A stretch of 64,000 nt of DNA. Origin: Pseudomonas canadensis (GTDB lineage: Bacteria; Pseudomonadota; Gammaproteobacteria; Pseudomonadales; Pseudomonadaceae). The notes below the pieces were generated by a model. It was not told the origin of the DNA, made no database searches, and saw only the letters and a program-made list of their open reading frames with translations. The first letter of the stretch is position 1. Every line of letters starts with the position of its first letter. The DNA is taken from assembly GCF_000503215.1 (NCBI RefSeq), contig NZ_AYTD01000013.1:424009-488008 (forward strand). Direction: 5' to 3'. Shown here piece by piece: positions 18,665-28,128 of the stretch. The position numbers and the translations under genes are program-made.

Positions 18665-20307
18665 GAAGGTGCGCCGCTGGGTTGAACGGGAGTGGCTGCT
18701 GCTCGGGTGGTACTCATCAGCCACAGACTGCGGATAAAGATCCAGATCATGGTGAGTATCGCGATGATCGCGATCAACATGAAGACATCGTTGTAGGCCA
18801 TCACGTTCGCCTCACGGGTCGCCGCCGTGGCCAGGCTGCGAATGCCCATCAGGTTGCGCAACTCGGGGTCAGCGACAATGCCGCCGTAGGCCGATCCGCC
18901 GCTCTGCACCCGCGCGGCCACACGCGGGTCGAGCAAGGTCAGGTGTTCGACGATCATGCTGGAGTGATACTTCTCGCGCACGATCTGGAACGTCCCCAGC
19001 AACGCCGCGCCAATCAGGCCGCCGAGGTTCTGGCAGATGCCGAACATCACCGAAAAACTCACCAGGTTGCGCGGGTTGGTCAGCACGTTCTTGGTGCCCA
19101 ACACCATGGTCGGGCCGAGGAAGAACGTGCCGCCGAAGCCTAGCAGGAACTGGCTGATGTACAGGTTCTGTGGGCGGGTGAGATTACTGGAAAAACTGTC
19201 CATCACCGAGCCGGTAGCCATCAGCGCCAGGGAAATCACCAGCGGCATCAACAGGTGCGCCGGGTTGATGGTCAACGCACTGACCACCAGCCCGGCAATC
19301 GCCCCGGCGAGCATCACCACGTACAGGGTGTGCATCTGCTGGTAGCTCATGTTCAACATCTGCATGAACCCCACCGCGCCGGTGGACTGCTCGGACAGCA
19401 CCATGCGAATCAGGATCACCGCCAGTGCCAGGCGAATCATCACGCCGCTGCCCAGCCAGCGGGTCATCAGCATCGGGTTCGCACGGTTATGCTCGATGGC
19501 CAGGCCGGCCATGATCAGCACCAGGGAACAGGCCGAGGCAATGCCGATCCACGGGGCTTCCAGCCACCAGTCGATGCGGCCCAGGGACAACACCGCGCAA
19601 AGCAAGGCGACGCCGGTGGCGAGGATCGCGAAGGTGAGGAAGTCGAGTTTTTCAAAGGTCTTGAAGCGGTCGCCGGGCGGGAGTTTAAGTAGGAAGACGC
19701 AACCCAGGCAGATCAGCGCCATGCCCAGCTCGAACAGGTACAGGCCGCGCCATTCGGCGATTTGCAGCAGGTCTTCGGAGAACAGGCGTGCCAAGGGTAA
19801 AGCCAGTTGCGCGGTGCCCAATCCCAGCACCAGCGCCTTCAAGCGCCACTTGGCCGGGAACGCCTGGATCATGTAGTACAAGCCCAACGAGCTCAGCGCC
19901 GCGCCGACCATCCCATGGGCTGCGCGCACGGCGATGGCCGAGTTGAGGTCGTTGACGAACAAGTGGCCGAAGGTGACCAGCGCGTACAGCACCAGGAACA
20001 CTTCGGTGAAGGCGCGCAGGCCGAACTGTTGGCGGAACTTCACCAGCAGCAGGTTCATGCAGACGTTGGTCATGACGTAGGCGGCGGGGAGCCAGGCCAT
20101 TTCGGCGGTGGTCGCGCCTAGGGCGCCTTGCAGGTATTGCAGGTTGGCGATGACCAGCGCGTTACCCAAGCCCCCGGTGATTGCCACCAGCACGCCGACC
20201 AGCGCGAACAGCCAACGCTTGTGCGTGGGGTGCAGCGGGGTGGACGGTGAACCTGGGAGGCTTGGGCGCTCGTGGGGTTCCCAGGTGTGGGGGGTGTATT
20301 TGTTCAT
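18661..20307 (-). CDS. MFS efflux pump, DHA2 (EmrB/QacA) family
   Basis: The 548-residue protein has about 14 hydrophobic helices, the number seen in DHA2 pumps. It starts with ITGGLGNALVIANLQYLQGALGA and the drug-antiporter region MAWLPAAYVMTNVC. With the EmrA-like protein it should form a tripartite pump together with an unlinked TolC-like channel. No regulator is adjacent and the substrate is unknown. Upstream lies the structured repeat region. Confidence 0.92.
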   Translation of the reverse strand: MNKYTPHTWEPHERPSLPGSPSTPLHPTHKRWLFALVGVLVAITGGLGNALVIANLQYLQGALGATTAEMAWLPAAYVMTNVCMNLLLVKFRQQFGLRAFTEVFLVLYALVTFGHLFVNDLNSAIAVRAAHGMVGAALSSLGLYYMIQAFPAKWRLKALVLGLGTAQLALPLARLFSEDLLQIAEWRGLYLFELGMALICLGCVFLLKLPPGDRFKTFEKLDFLTFAILATGVALLCAVLSLGRIDWWLEAPWIGIASACSLVLIMAGLAIEHNRANPMLMTRWLGSGVMIRLALAVILIRMVLSEQSTGAVGFMQMLNMSYQQMHTLYVVMLAGAIAGLVVSALTINPAHLLMPLVISLALMATGSVMDSFSSNLTRPQNLYISQFLLGFGGTFFLGPTMVLGTKNVLTNPRNLVSFSVMFGICQNLGGLIGAALLGTFQIVREKYHSSMIVEHLTLLDPRVAARVQSGGSAYGGIVADPELRNLMGIRSLATAATREANVMAYNDVFMLIAIIAILTMIWIFIRSLWLMSTTRAAATPVQPSGAPS

Positions 20308-20412
20308 TCGGTGACCTAGATGGACCGACCCGGGGGAGTCGGTAAAGCTTACTCAGAGAGTAGTAAACCTGAGGGGAGTTCATCTTGTCATGTGGGGGAG
20401 TGGGTGGTGTGC

Positions 20413-20690
20413 ATATCCGTTGCTGCGGTAACGGCCGCTTATGGTTCCGCTCTTACAGCGGGTCACTTTTGGAAGAGCGCCAAAAGTAACCAAAAACGCT
20501 TCGCCCCAACACTCGGCACCTCGCCTAGGCTCGGTGTGCCCGTAATCCGACAGTGATTTGGGGGGCCGCCGCCACGCGCCATCCATGGCGCGGGGCGGCT
20601 AAACCGGCATCCCTGCCGGTTTACCCCCCAAATCCCTGTCGAATTCCGGCCAGCGTGTTTGACGGGGCGCCTAAGATCAAGATCAAAAGC
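20413..20690 (+). repeat. Structured intergenic repeat, copy A (plus orientation)
   Basis: This 278-bp element is the inverted mate of 20902-21174. Outer sequences are nearly identical between the copies. The interior folds as hairpin ACTTTTGG/CCAAAAGT (20465-20487), then an 18-bp outer stem (20548-20565 with 20624-20641, one mismatch). This encloses hairpin CGCGCCA-TCCA-TGGCGCG (20575-20592) and hairpin TAAACCGGCA-TCCC-TGCCGGTTTA (20600-20623). Open frames across it look like by-products of the repeat. Confidence 0.85.
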
Positions 20691-20754
20691 AAGAGCACAG
20701 CGGCCTGACAGCCGGCTTGAGTGGTGTGAAGCAAAGGCAAAGGCAAACGCAGTC

Positions 20755-20869
20755 CTGTAGGAGCCGGGGGGACGCCTAGTTCTTGCCGGCGATGGTCTTC
20801 AACGATGACGCGGGTAACCAGACGAATCGCGGCGTTCTCACGTTTTTCGCCGGCAAGCCGGCTCCTACA
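20755..20869. repeat. REP doublet with an interrupted left arm, between the two structured repeats
   Basis: The right arm (CGCCGGCAAGCCGGCTCCTA) is intact. The left arm reads CTGTAGGAGCCGG, then about 15 extra bases, then TTGCCGGCGATGG. It lies in the spacer between structured repeat copies A and B. Confidence 0.7.
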
Positions 20870-20901
20870 AGGGACCGCGTATCTACGATGCGAAGCGAGT
20901 C

Positions 20902-21174
20902 GCTCTTGATCTTGATCTTAGGCGCCCCGTCAAACACGCTGGCCGAACGCAGGCTTGAATCCGTGGGTAACCCGGCAGGACGCCGGGTTAGCCGCGCTGG
21001 GCCAAGGATGGCCCATCGCGGCGGCCCACGGATTCAAGCCGGAGTGAGGGCACACCGAGCCTAAGCGAGGTGCCGAGTGTTGGGGCAAGAGCGCTTTGGT
21101 TACTTTCGCGCTTTTCGAAAGTGACCCGCTGTAAGAGCGGAACCATAAGCCGCCGTTACCCAAATAACGGATAT
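20902..21174 (-). repeat. Structured intergenic repeat, copy B (minus orientation)
   Basis: This 273-bp copy is inverted relative to 20413-20690. The same four stems exist with different bases: ACTTTCG/CGAAAGT (21102-21122), a perfect 16-bp outer stem (20952-20967 with 21025-21040), TAACCCGGC/GCCGGGTTA (20968-20990) and TGGGCCA/TGGCCCA (20998-21015). Loops on the element strand keep TCC. Stem pairing is kept while sequence changes, which argues for selection on structure. Confidence 0.85.
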
Positions 21175-21197
21175 ACACCCAACCCAACCCAACCCCA

Positions 21198-22661
21198 TCA
21201 AACCCACCCCAGCCAACTCCAGTAAGTCACCGCAAACACCACCATCAACAAATAACCAACCAGCGTCACCAAAACCCCCACCTTGGCAAACTGCCGCGCC
21301 GTAAACGTCCCCGTCCCCAGACACACCATATTCTGCGGCGCATTGATCGGCAGAATAAACCCATAACTCATCACAAACCCCAACAGCATCGTCATCCCCA
21401 GCCGACTGAACTCCCCCGGCAACGTCTGCAATACCGCAATCAAAATCGGCAGCAGTGCCGAGGTCAACGCCGTGGCACTGGCAAACCCCAAATGAATCAC
21501 AATCAAAAACGCCCCCAGAATCGCAAACACACCCAGCGGCCCCACCTGATCCAACCCCGTGTGAGCCACCACCGCAGCCCCCAACCACTGCCCCGCCTGG
21601 GTGGTCAACAGCGCCGTCCCCAGGCTGATACCGACCCCGAACACAATCACCGTGCCCCACGGAATCCGCGACTGCACATCCTTCCAGGTCATCACGCCGA
21701 TACCCGGCAGCAACAGCAACACCAACCCCGCGTACGTGGTCGAGGTGGTATCAAAACTGTGCAAACGCCCTTCCGTGGCCCAGGCCAGCAGCAACATTAC
21801 CGACACCGTCAACAGGCGCTTCTGCGGCCCGGTCATCGGCCCGATGTCCACCAGTGACTGCGCCACCGCTTCTTTGCCACCGGGAATGCTGTCGGTCTCC
21901 GGCGGCAGCAATTTGAGCACCAGGAACAGCAACACCGCCGACATGATCAACGCCCACGGCGCCCCCGCGATCAGCCAGTCGATCCACGACACGCGCTGGC
22001 CGAGCATCTTGTCCATGAAGCCGACGGTCAGCAGATTCTGCGCGGCGGCGGTCTGGATGCCGACGTTCCAGATGCTGGTGCCCTGGGCCACCACAATCAT
22101 GATGCCGGCAGCGATGTTCGAGCGTTTGTCCACGCCGAACGCGGCGATCACGCCCATCATGATCGGCACCACGCAGGCACTGCGCGCGGTGGCGCTGGGC
22201 ACCACCAGGCTGAGCAAAATAGTCACCGCAATCGCCCCGAGCAGGATGCGCCGGGTGCTGGTGCCGACGCGGCTCAAGGTGACCAGGGCGATGCGTCGGT
22301 CCAGGCCGGTGTGGGTCATGGCGGCGGCGATAAACAATGCGCCCGCCACCAGCGCCAGCGCCGGGTTGGAGAAGCCGGTCAGCGCCATACTGATGGCCGG
22401 GCTGGTGCCAATCAAATGAGTGGGGTCTTGCAGCGACGGCGCCGTGCCAAGCAAAAAGGCCATCAGCGACGTGATCATGATCGCGCTGGCTTCGTACGAC
22501 ACCGCTTCGGTGATCCATACCACCACGGCAAACGCGAGGATTGCCAGCATGCGGTGCCCGGCCACCGGCAAGTCGGCGGGCAGCGGCAACAGCAGCACCC
22601 CAGCCATCACCAGCACGGCGACCACCAGGCCCAGGGGTAATTTGTAGGATGCCGCGCTCAT
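21198..22661 (-). CDS. DASS (SLC13-type) anion:sodium symporter
   Basis: The 487-residue inner-membrane carrier of the divalent anion:sodium family has about 12 helices and the signature regions VVPSATARSACVVPIMMGV and FILPINAPQNMVCLGTG, where the two Asn-Pro/Ser-Asn-type loops bind sodium and substrate. The likely substrate is a di- or tricarboxylate or sulfate, undetermined. It is monocistronic as far as I can see, 65 bp downstream of ercS on the same strand. Confidence 0.9.
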   Translation of the reverse strand: MSAASYKLPLGLVVAVLVMAGVLLLPLPADLPVAGHRMLAILAFAVVVWITEAVSYEASAIMITSLMAFLLGTAPSLQDPTHLIGTSPAISMALTGFSNPALALVAGALFIAAAMTHTGLDRRIALVTLSRVGTSTRRILLGAIAVTILLSLVVPSATARSACVVPIMMGVIAAFGVDKRSNIAAGIMIVVAQGTSIWNVGIQTAAAQNLLTVGFMDKMLGQRVSWIDWLIAGAPWALIMSAVLLFLVLKLLPPETDSIPGGKEAVAQSLVDIGPMTGPQKRLLTVSVMLLLAWATEGRLHSFDTTSTTYAGLVLLLLPGIGVMTWKDVQSRIPWGTVIVFGVGISLGTALLTTQAGQWLGAAVVAHTGLDQVGPLGVFAILGAFLIVIHLGFASATALTSALLPILIAVLQTLPGEFSRLGMTMLLGFVMSYGFILPINAPQNMVCLGTGTFTARQFAKVGVLVTLVGYLLMVVFAVTYWSWLGWV

Positions 22662-22726
22662 GGGGGTGCTCCAAGGCTCTAAATCAGGCCTTGAGCATGG
22701 GACAAAACCACCTTCGGCGTGTTGAC

Positions 22727-24097
22727 CTAGGCCAATAACTGACTCAACACCGCCCGCAACTTGCCGGGTTTGACCGGTTTATTCAGCAACGGTGCTTCCA
22801 GGCGACGCAAAGCACGGCGGCATTGGTCTGTGCGATCGGCCGTGATAATGACCGCCGGGATGTTGCAGGCAAAGTGCTCGCGCAACTGCTTGACCACCGC
22901 ACAACCCACCACCCCATGGTCCAGGTGGTAATCCGCCAAAATCAACTCCGGCGCCCTGCCCTGCAAGGCCAGCAAAGCACCGGCCTGGTCGGTGGCGGTG
23001 ACCACTTCACAGCCCCATTGCCCGAGCAGCGCACGCATGCTTTCGAGGATGCTCACCTCGTTGTCGATCACCAGCAAACGCCGCCCCGGCAGCGGGTTGC
23101 CGGTGGTCGGTTGCACCGGCAATTGGCTGATCGGCAACGGCATCTCATCACTCAACGGCACTTCGATGCTGAACATCGAGCCCCGCCCCGGCCAGGAACG
23201 CACGGCGATGGGATACCCGAGGATCTCGGCGATCCGCTCGACAATCGCCAACCCCAGCCCCACGCCCTTGCGGTCGGCAGCGCGGCCGACATCGAGCTGG
23301 TTGAATTCCAGGAAGATTGACTGCAACCGGTCCGCCGCAATCCCACGCCCGGTGTCCCACACTTCCAGGCGTAAACAATGGCCGCGCCTGCGGGCACCCA
23401 ACAGGATGCAGCCTTCGTCGGTGTAGCGGCAGGCATTGCTGAGGAAATTGCGCAGGATCCGCGTCAGTAGCCGCAGGTCGGTGCTGATCGCATAACGCCC
23501 GGTGTGCACCCGCAGGTTTAGCCCCGCCGCCTGGGCCACTGATTGAAACTCCGAGACCAGCGGCGCGAACAGTTCGTCGAGCCGATACAGCGCCACATCC
23601 GGCTTGACCGCCGCCTGGTCGAGCCGCGAGATATCCAGTAAATCGGTGAGCAAATCCTCGGCGCCTTCCAGCGCCTGGTGCGTACGTTCAACCAGCACCT
23701 GCTCGACGCTGGGCAACTGGCGCTCACGCAGGGTAGCGATCAACAGCCGCGCGGCATTCAGCGGTTGCAGCAGGTCATGGCTGGCGGCGGCCAGGTACTT
23801 GTCCTTGCTGCGATTGGCGGCCTGGGCGGCGTCGCGGGCGTCGCGCAGGTCCTGTTCGATTTGTTCGCGTTGGGCAATCTGTTGCTGCAGGTTGTGGTTG
23901 GCCTCCAGCAACTCGTCGGTGCGCGCAGCGACGCGTTGTTCCAGCTCATCGTTGAGACGGATATAGCGCTTGCGCTCGGCCTCCAACTCATCCAGCCGCG
24001 CGGTGAGTTCCGGGTAATGGCTCTTGCGCGCCGACTGGTCGCTCAGCCCCAACAGCCCCGCGAGCGCGCGCTGCTGGTCGTCAGAGAGCTTCGCCAT
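22727..24097 (-). CDS. ercS: Hybrid histidine kinase ErcS
   Basis: The 456-residue kinase has no obvious membrane segment or PAS domain. It opens with a coiled coil (residues ~25-100), then the HisKA box ASHDLLQPLNAARL, HATPase N-box NFLSNACRYT, DTGRGI and GVGLGLAI, and a C-terminal receiver with ADYHLD carrying the phospho-acceptor Asp. Its core is closely similar to NahK at 34420-36372. It overlaps the ercA end by 17 nt, the arrangement of ercA-ercS in pseudomonads where these genes control quinoprotein ethanol oxidation. The signal sensed is unknown. Confidence 0.88.
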   Translation of the reverse strand: MAKLSDDQQRALAGLLGLSDQSARKSHYPELTARLDELEAERKRYIRLNDELEQRVAARTDELLEANHNLQQQIAQREQIEQDLRDARDAAQAANRSKDKYLAAASHDLLQPLNAARLLIATLRERQLPSVEQVLVERTHQALEGAEDLLTDLLDISRLDQAAVKPDVALYRLDELFAPLVSEFQSVAQAAGLNLRVHTGRYAISTDLRLLTRILRNFLSNACRYTDEGCILLGARRRGHCLRLEVWDTGRGIAADRLQSIFLEFNQLDVGRAADRKGVGLGLAIVERIAEILGYPIAVRSWPGRGSMFSIEVPLSDEMPLPISQLPVQPTTGNPLPGRRLLVIDNEVSILESMRALLGQWGCEVVTATDQAGALLALQGRAPELILADYHLDHGVVGCAVVKQLREHFACNIPAVIITADRTDQCRRALRRLEAPLLNKPVKPGKLRAVLSQLLA

Positions 24098-25244
24098 AGA
24101 CGACCTCTACATCACGCTGGCTCGACTCCCTCGGGTTAGTGAGGATGCACGGGTCGCCCATCGCATGCTGGGACAGGAACGGAATATCCGCCACGCGCAC
24201 CCCATGCAGGCCAAGGGTTTCGTGGAAGCCAATGGCATGTTTCAGCGCGATCAGGTGCTCCACCAGCCGTCCGCAGATCTGCCGGTGATTTAGGCCGCGA
24301 CAGTCGATGCCAAAGGTCTCGGCGATCACCTTGAAGCGCTCCGGTGCCGAGCTGTAGTTGAACGCCACCACATGTTCGACCAGCACCGCGTTGCACAGGC
24401 CGTGGGGCAGATCGAGAAAGCCGCCCAGGCTGTGAGACATAGCGTGCACCGCACCGAGAATCGCGTTGGAGAACGCCAGCCCGGCCTGCATGCTGCCGAG
24501 CATGATTTTCTCGCGCAGGGCAATGTCCGTGGGGTTGGCGATCATCTGCACCAGGTTGCCGTTGATCAGGCGCATCGCTTCCAGCGCATGGGGGTCGGTG
24601 AGCGGACCATGGCCGGTGGAGACGAACGCCTCGATGGCATGCACCAACGCGTCGATGCCGGTGCAGGCGGACAGGAACGGGTCCATGCTGGCGGTGGTTT
24701 CCGGGTCGATCAACGACACATCCGGCACCACCGCCTTGCTGACGATGGAGAACTTCATGCGTTCCTGCTGGTTGGATATGATCACGAACTGCGAGACATC
24801 CGCCGAGGTGCCGGCGGTGGTGGGAATCAGGATCAGCGGCGGGCTGGGCACGCGAATGGTGTCGACGCCCTCGAACTCAAGAATGCTGCGCCCGTGGGCC
24901 ACCACGATGCCGATGGCCTTGCCACAGTCCATGGGGCTGCCGCCGCCGATGGCGACGATCACGTCGCAATGGTTTTCGCGGTACACCTCGGCGCCAGTCA
25001 TGACTTCTTCGACGCGGGGGTTGGGTGAAACGGCGCTGTACAGGCAATAGTCGATGCCGATGGCTTGCAGGCTGGCCTCCACATCGGCCACCCAACCGGC
25101 GGCGATCACGCCAGGATCACTGACCACCAGCACTTTGCGCGCGCCGAAGGTCTTGGCGTAGTTGCCGACGTTGTGCCGGCAGCCGGCACCAAAGATGATT
25201 TCAGGCGAGACGAATTTACGCAGCTGGCTCAGGGTCTGGCTCAT
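24081..25244 (-). CDS. ercA: Iron-containing alcohol dehydrogenase ErcA
   Basis: The 387-residue group III alcohol dehydrogenase has the NAD motif AIGGGSPMDCGKAIG and the metal-site regions ACTGIDALVHAIEAF (Asp/His) and GAVHAMSHSLGG plus LPHGLCNAVL (His ligands). In P. aeruginosa ErcA is needed for proper signalling in ethanol oxidation rather than for bulk catabolism. Here it sits downstream of pqqA and overlaps ercS by 17 nt, so the three are likely one transcript. Confidence 0.9.
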   Translation of the reverse strand: MSQTLSQLRKFVSPEIIFGAGCRHNVGNYAKTFGARKVLVVSDPGVIAAGWVADVEASLQAIGIDYCLYSAVSPNPRVEEVMTGAEVYRENHCDVIVAIGGGSPMDCGKAIGIVVAHGRSILEFEGVDTIRVPSPPLILIPTTAGTSADVSQFVIISNQQERMKFSIVSKAVVPDVSLIDPETTASMDPFLSACTGIDALVHAIEAFVSTGHGPLTDPHALEAMRLINGNLVQMIANPTDIALREKIMLGSMQAGLAFSNAILGAVHAMSHSLGGFLDLPHGLCNAVLVEHVVAFNYSSAPERFKVIAETFGIDCRGLNHRQICGRLVEHLIALKHAIGFHETLGLHGVRVADIPFLSQHAMGDPCILTNPRESSQRDVEVVYGEAL

Positions 25245-25348
25245 TGGAAAGCCTGTTCTTATTATTTTGGAAGAATGCGCTCCACACTAACCGATCCGGC
25301 CGCGAATGCAATCAGACCAAAGAGGCATCCTTCCTGGCGCACCCGCGA

Positions 25349-25420
25349 TCAGCGGCTAGCGAAGTACATGGTGACTTCGAAGCCAATACGCAGGTCGGTA
25401 AACGCAGGTTTGGTCCACAT
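25349..25420 (-). CDS. pqqA: PqqA, PQQ precursor peptide (orphan copy)
   Basis: This 23-residue peptide, too short for routine gene calling, begins [15 protein letters not shown] and keeps the glutamate (E15) and tyrosine (Y19) that are cross-linked to form PQQ. GAGGA lies 8 nt upstream of the ATG at 25420. No pqqBCDE genes are adjacent, so this is a stand-alone copy next to ercA. A perfect CTACTT/AAGTAG dyad lies 74-88 bp upstream. Confidence 0.9.
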   Translation of the reverse strand: MWTKPAFTDLRIGFEVTMYFASR

Positions 25421-25493
25421 GGGGGCAGTCCTCTTGTTGTGCCGGAGGGTTCCGGTATAGGCATTAATGCATGTGAGGTTGAGAGGGCGAATA

Positions 25494-25508
25494 CTACTTT
25501 CGAAGTAG
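25494..25508. promoter_or_regulatory. Perfect dyad box upstream of pqqA
   Basis: CTACTT-TCG-AAGTAG is a perfect inverted repeat 74-88 bp upstream of the pqqA start. Very similar 15-mers occur at 33002 and 37515 upstream of exaE and nosP. A NarL/LuxR-type regulator such as AgmR or ExaE is the likely reader. Confidence 0.6.
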
Positions 25509-25547
25509 CGAAGACACTGCATTAGTCGCGAATGTACAGAAGTCAAA

Positions 25548-25638
25548 ATGTGGGAGCGGGCTTGCTCGCGAATAGGGTGTGTCAGCCACATATAGGTTGA
25601 CTGATCCACCGCTTTCGCGAGCAAGCCCGCTCCCACAG
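25548..25638. repeat. REP doublet of the GTGGGAGCGGGCTTGCTCGC type
   Basis: Arms TGTGGGAGCGGGCTTGCTCG and CGAGCAAGCCCGCTCCCACA form an almost perfect inverted pair downstream of exaC and upstream of pqqA. This is a different sequence subfamily from most REPs in the window. Confidence 0.82.
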
Positions 25639-25654
25639 TTTTGACCGCGTTGAA

Positions 25655-27175
25655 TCAGAAGAAGCCCAGCGGATTGATGTCGTAGCTCACCAGCAGGTTC
25701 TTGGTCTGCTGGTAATGGTCGAGCATCATCTTGTGGTTTTCACGACCGACACCGGATTTTTTGTACCCACCAAACGCCGCATGCGCCGGGTACAGGTGAT
25801 AACAGTTGGTCCATACGCGCCCGGCCTTGATCGCCCGGCCCATGCGGTACGCACGGTTGATGTCGCGAGTCCACAGGCCGGCGCCCAGGCCGAACTCGCT
25901 GTCATTGGCAATCGCCAAGGCTTCGGCTTCGTCCTTGAAGGTGGTCACGCCCACCACCGGCCCGAAGATTTCCTCCTGGAACACGCGCATCTTGTTGTGG
26001 CCCTTGAGCAGGGTCGGCTGGATGTAATAGCCGCTGGACAGGTCGCCCTCCAGACGCTCGGCCGCGCCACCGGCCAACAGCACTGCGCCCTCTTCCTGGG
26101 CGATCTTCAAGTAAGAGAGGATCTTGTCGAATTGCTGCTCGGACGCCTGGGCGCCGACCATGGTCTCGGTATCGAGCGGGTTGCCGCGCTTGATCTTGAC
26201 GATCTTCTTCATCACCTCGGCCATGAACGCATCGTAGATCGACTCCTGCACCAGCGCGCGTGATGGGCAGGTGCACACTTCGCCCTGGTTGAAGAACGCC
26301 AGTACCAGGCCTTCGGCGGCTTTTTCGATGAATTGCGGCTCGGCCTGCATGATGTCTTCAAAGAAGATATTCGGCGACTTGCCGCCCAGCTCTACGGTGG
26401 ACGGAATGATGTTCTCGGCGGCCGCGTGCATGATGTGCGCGCCCACCGGAGTGGAGCCGGTGAAGGCGATCTTGGCGATGCGCTTGCTGGTGGCCAGCGC
26501 CTCCCCGGCTTCGCGGCCAAAGCCTTGTACGATGTTGAGCACGCCAGGCGGCAGCAGGTCACCGATCAGCTCGGCGAACACCATGATCGACAACGGCGTC
26601 TGCTCGGCCGGTTTGAGCACGATGCAATTACCGGCAGCCAACGCAGGCGCAAGTTTCCAGGCCGCCATCAGCAGCGGGAAGTTCCACGGGATGATCTGCC
26701 CGACCACGCCCAAGGGCTCATGGAAGTGATAGGCCGCGGTGTGCTCGTTGATCTCGGCGGCACCGCCCTCCTGGGCCCGGATGCACCCGGCGAAGTAGCG
26801 GAAGTGGTCAGCGGCCAGAGGCACATCGGCGTTGAGGGTTTCGCGCACGGCCTTGCCGTTGTCCCAGGTTTCGGCCACCGCCAGCACTTCGAGGTGTTGC
26901 TCGATGCGGTCAGCGATTTTCAGCAACACCAGAGCGCGATCCTGAGCCGAGGTCTTGCCCCAGGCATCGGCGGCGGCATGGGCGGCATCGAGGGCCTTGT
27001 CGATATCGGCGGCGCTGGAACGCGGGAATTCGGCAATCACTTCGCCAGTTACCGGCGAAGTATTGGTGAAGTACTCACCCTTGATCGGCGCGACAAACTC
27101 ACCGCCGATGTAATTGCCGTAGCGCGGCTTGAAGCTGACGATGGCGCCGGGGGTGCCAGGTTGGGCGTAGATCAT
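25655..27175 (-). CDS. exaC: NAD-dependent acetaldehyde dehydrogenase ExaC
   Basis: The 506-residue aldehyde dehydrogenase has the [18 protein letters not shown] nucleotide region, the general base Glu in VELGGKSPN and the catalytic cysteine in [11 protein letters not shown]. Length and the N-terminal [22 protein letters not shown] match ExaC. It oxidises the acetaldehyde formed by ExaA. The ATG is 14 bp downstream of the metallohydrolase stop, indicating one operon with the cytochrome c550 gene at its head. Confidence 0.93.
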   Translation of the reverse strand: MIYAQPGTPGAIVSFKPRYGNYIGGEFVAPIKGEYFTNTSPVTGEVIAEFPRSSAADIDKALDAAHAAADAWGKTSAQDRALVLLKIADRIEQHLEVLAVAETWDNGKAVRETLNADVPLAADHFRYFAGCIRAQEGGAAEINEHTAAYHFHEPLGVVGQIIPWNFPLLMAAWKLAPALAAGNCIVLKPAEQTPLSIMVFAELIGDLLPPGVLNIVQGFGREAGEALATSKRIAKIAFTGSTPVGAHIMHAAAENIIPSTVELGGKSPNIFFEDIMQAEPQFIEKAAEGLVLAFFNQGEVCTCPSRALVQESIYDAFMAEVMKKIVKIKRGNPLDTETMVGAQASEQQFDKILSYLKIAQEEGAVLLAGGAAERLEGDLSSGYYIQPTLLKGHNKMRVFQEEIFGPVVGVTTFKDEAEALAIANDSEFGLGAGLWTRDINRAYRMGRAIKAGRVWTNCYHLYPAHAAFGGYKKSGVGRENHKMMLDHYQQTKNLLVSYDINPLGFF

Positions 27176-27189
27176 GGTGAGGCCTCTGC

Positions 27190-28128
27190 TTATTGTTGGG
27201 TGTTGATGGGCTGCATCTGGGTGCGTTCGTAGTGGGGGTACAGGTGGGTCACGCTGCGGATCAGCTCATAGCGACTGAGGCTGATCGCGGCGAATCGCTC
27301 GGGGATCGGGCTACGGATCAGCTCAGGCATGTCACTGCCCTGGGCCGCACCGTCGCGTAGCAACTGGTCGAGCCAAGTGAGGTAGTCGTGCATCTGCTCG
27401 AAGGGTTTGGCGTCGGTCGCGATGGGGCCGTGGCCGGGTACGATCAGCGTCCAGGGCAAACCTTGCAGGGTGGCGATATCCGCCAGCCAGATCAGCAGCC
27501 CCGGTGAATGAGGCGTGGTGAGCGCACGTTGGTAGAACACCAGGTCACCGGCAAACAGCACGCCGGTCTTCTGGTCGAAGATCGCCAGGTCGGCACCGGT
27601 ATGGCCGCGCAGCTGCAGCAGTTGCAGGTCGTGGCTGCCGAAGCTTTTCACGCCGGGTTGCAGGGTCTGGTTGGGCATTACCACTTCGGTGCCGCGCATC
27701 CAATCACCGACCATGCGATAAAGGTTCTCGGCCATGCTGTCGCCCTGCTCATGCAATAGCTCGGTGGTGCCAGCCAGGGCGCCGATTGGCACGTCCTTGA
27801 AGGCTTGGTTGCCCAGGGCGTGGTCGGGGTGATGGTGAGTCAGCAGCACCTGGATCACCGGTTTGTCGGTGATACCGGCGATGGTCTGGCGCAGGGCTTC
27901 GCCGTAGCGTTTGGACGGCCCGGTGTCGATCACTACGACGCCAGGTTCAGTGACGATGAAGCCAACGTTGACAATGTTGCCACCGTTGTCCTTGGCAAAG
28001 TTGTCGGTGCTGCCTTCCAGCACCCAGGTGTTATCGGCAATCAAACGCGGCTTGAGGCCGTAGTCCAGCTCGGCCAGCACCGGCAGGCTGAGCATGAGCA
28101 GCCACAGCAGAATCCAGCGCTGGCTCAT
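27190..28128 (-). CDS. Quinoprotein relay system zinc metallohydrolase (MBL fold)
   Basis: The 312-residue exported metallo-beta-lactamase-fold protein has a signal peptide (residues 1-19, ending VLA) and the [11 protein letters not shown] metal motif (HxHxDH), with later GHTGAD and GHGPI histidines. It belongs to a family found next to PQQ dehydrogenases together with a SoxYZ-like carrier; the reaction is not established. The ATG overlaps the end of the SoxYZ-like gene by 4 nt. Confidence 0.85.
   Translation of the reverse strand: MSQRWILLWLLMLSLPVLAELDYGLKPRLIADNTWVLEGSTDNFAKDNGGNIVNVGFIVTEPGVVVIDTGPSKRYGEALRQTIAGITDKPVIQVLLTHHHPDHALGNQAFKDVPIGALAGTTELLHEQGDSMAENLYRMVGDWMRGTEVVMPNQTLQPGVKSFGSHDLQLLQLRGHTGADLAIFDQKTGVLFAGDLVFYQRALTTPHSPGLLIWLADIATLQGLPWTLIVPGHGPIATDAKPFEQMHDYLTWLDQLLRDGAAQGSDMPELIRSPIPERFAAISLSRYELIRSVTHLYPHYERTQMQPINTQQ

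Noticed and set aside
20380-21187. Several short open frames (68-93 codons) in the structured repeat region
   Set aside because: They follow the repeat sequence in different frames and appear in both copies; such frames are usually annotated as hypothetical proteins but are by-products of the repeat.
20308-21197. Insertion sequence with terminal inverted repeats
   Set aside because: There is no transposase frame between the copies, and the copies are full inverted repeats with internal structure, not IS ends.
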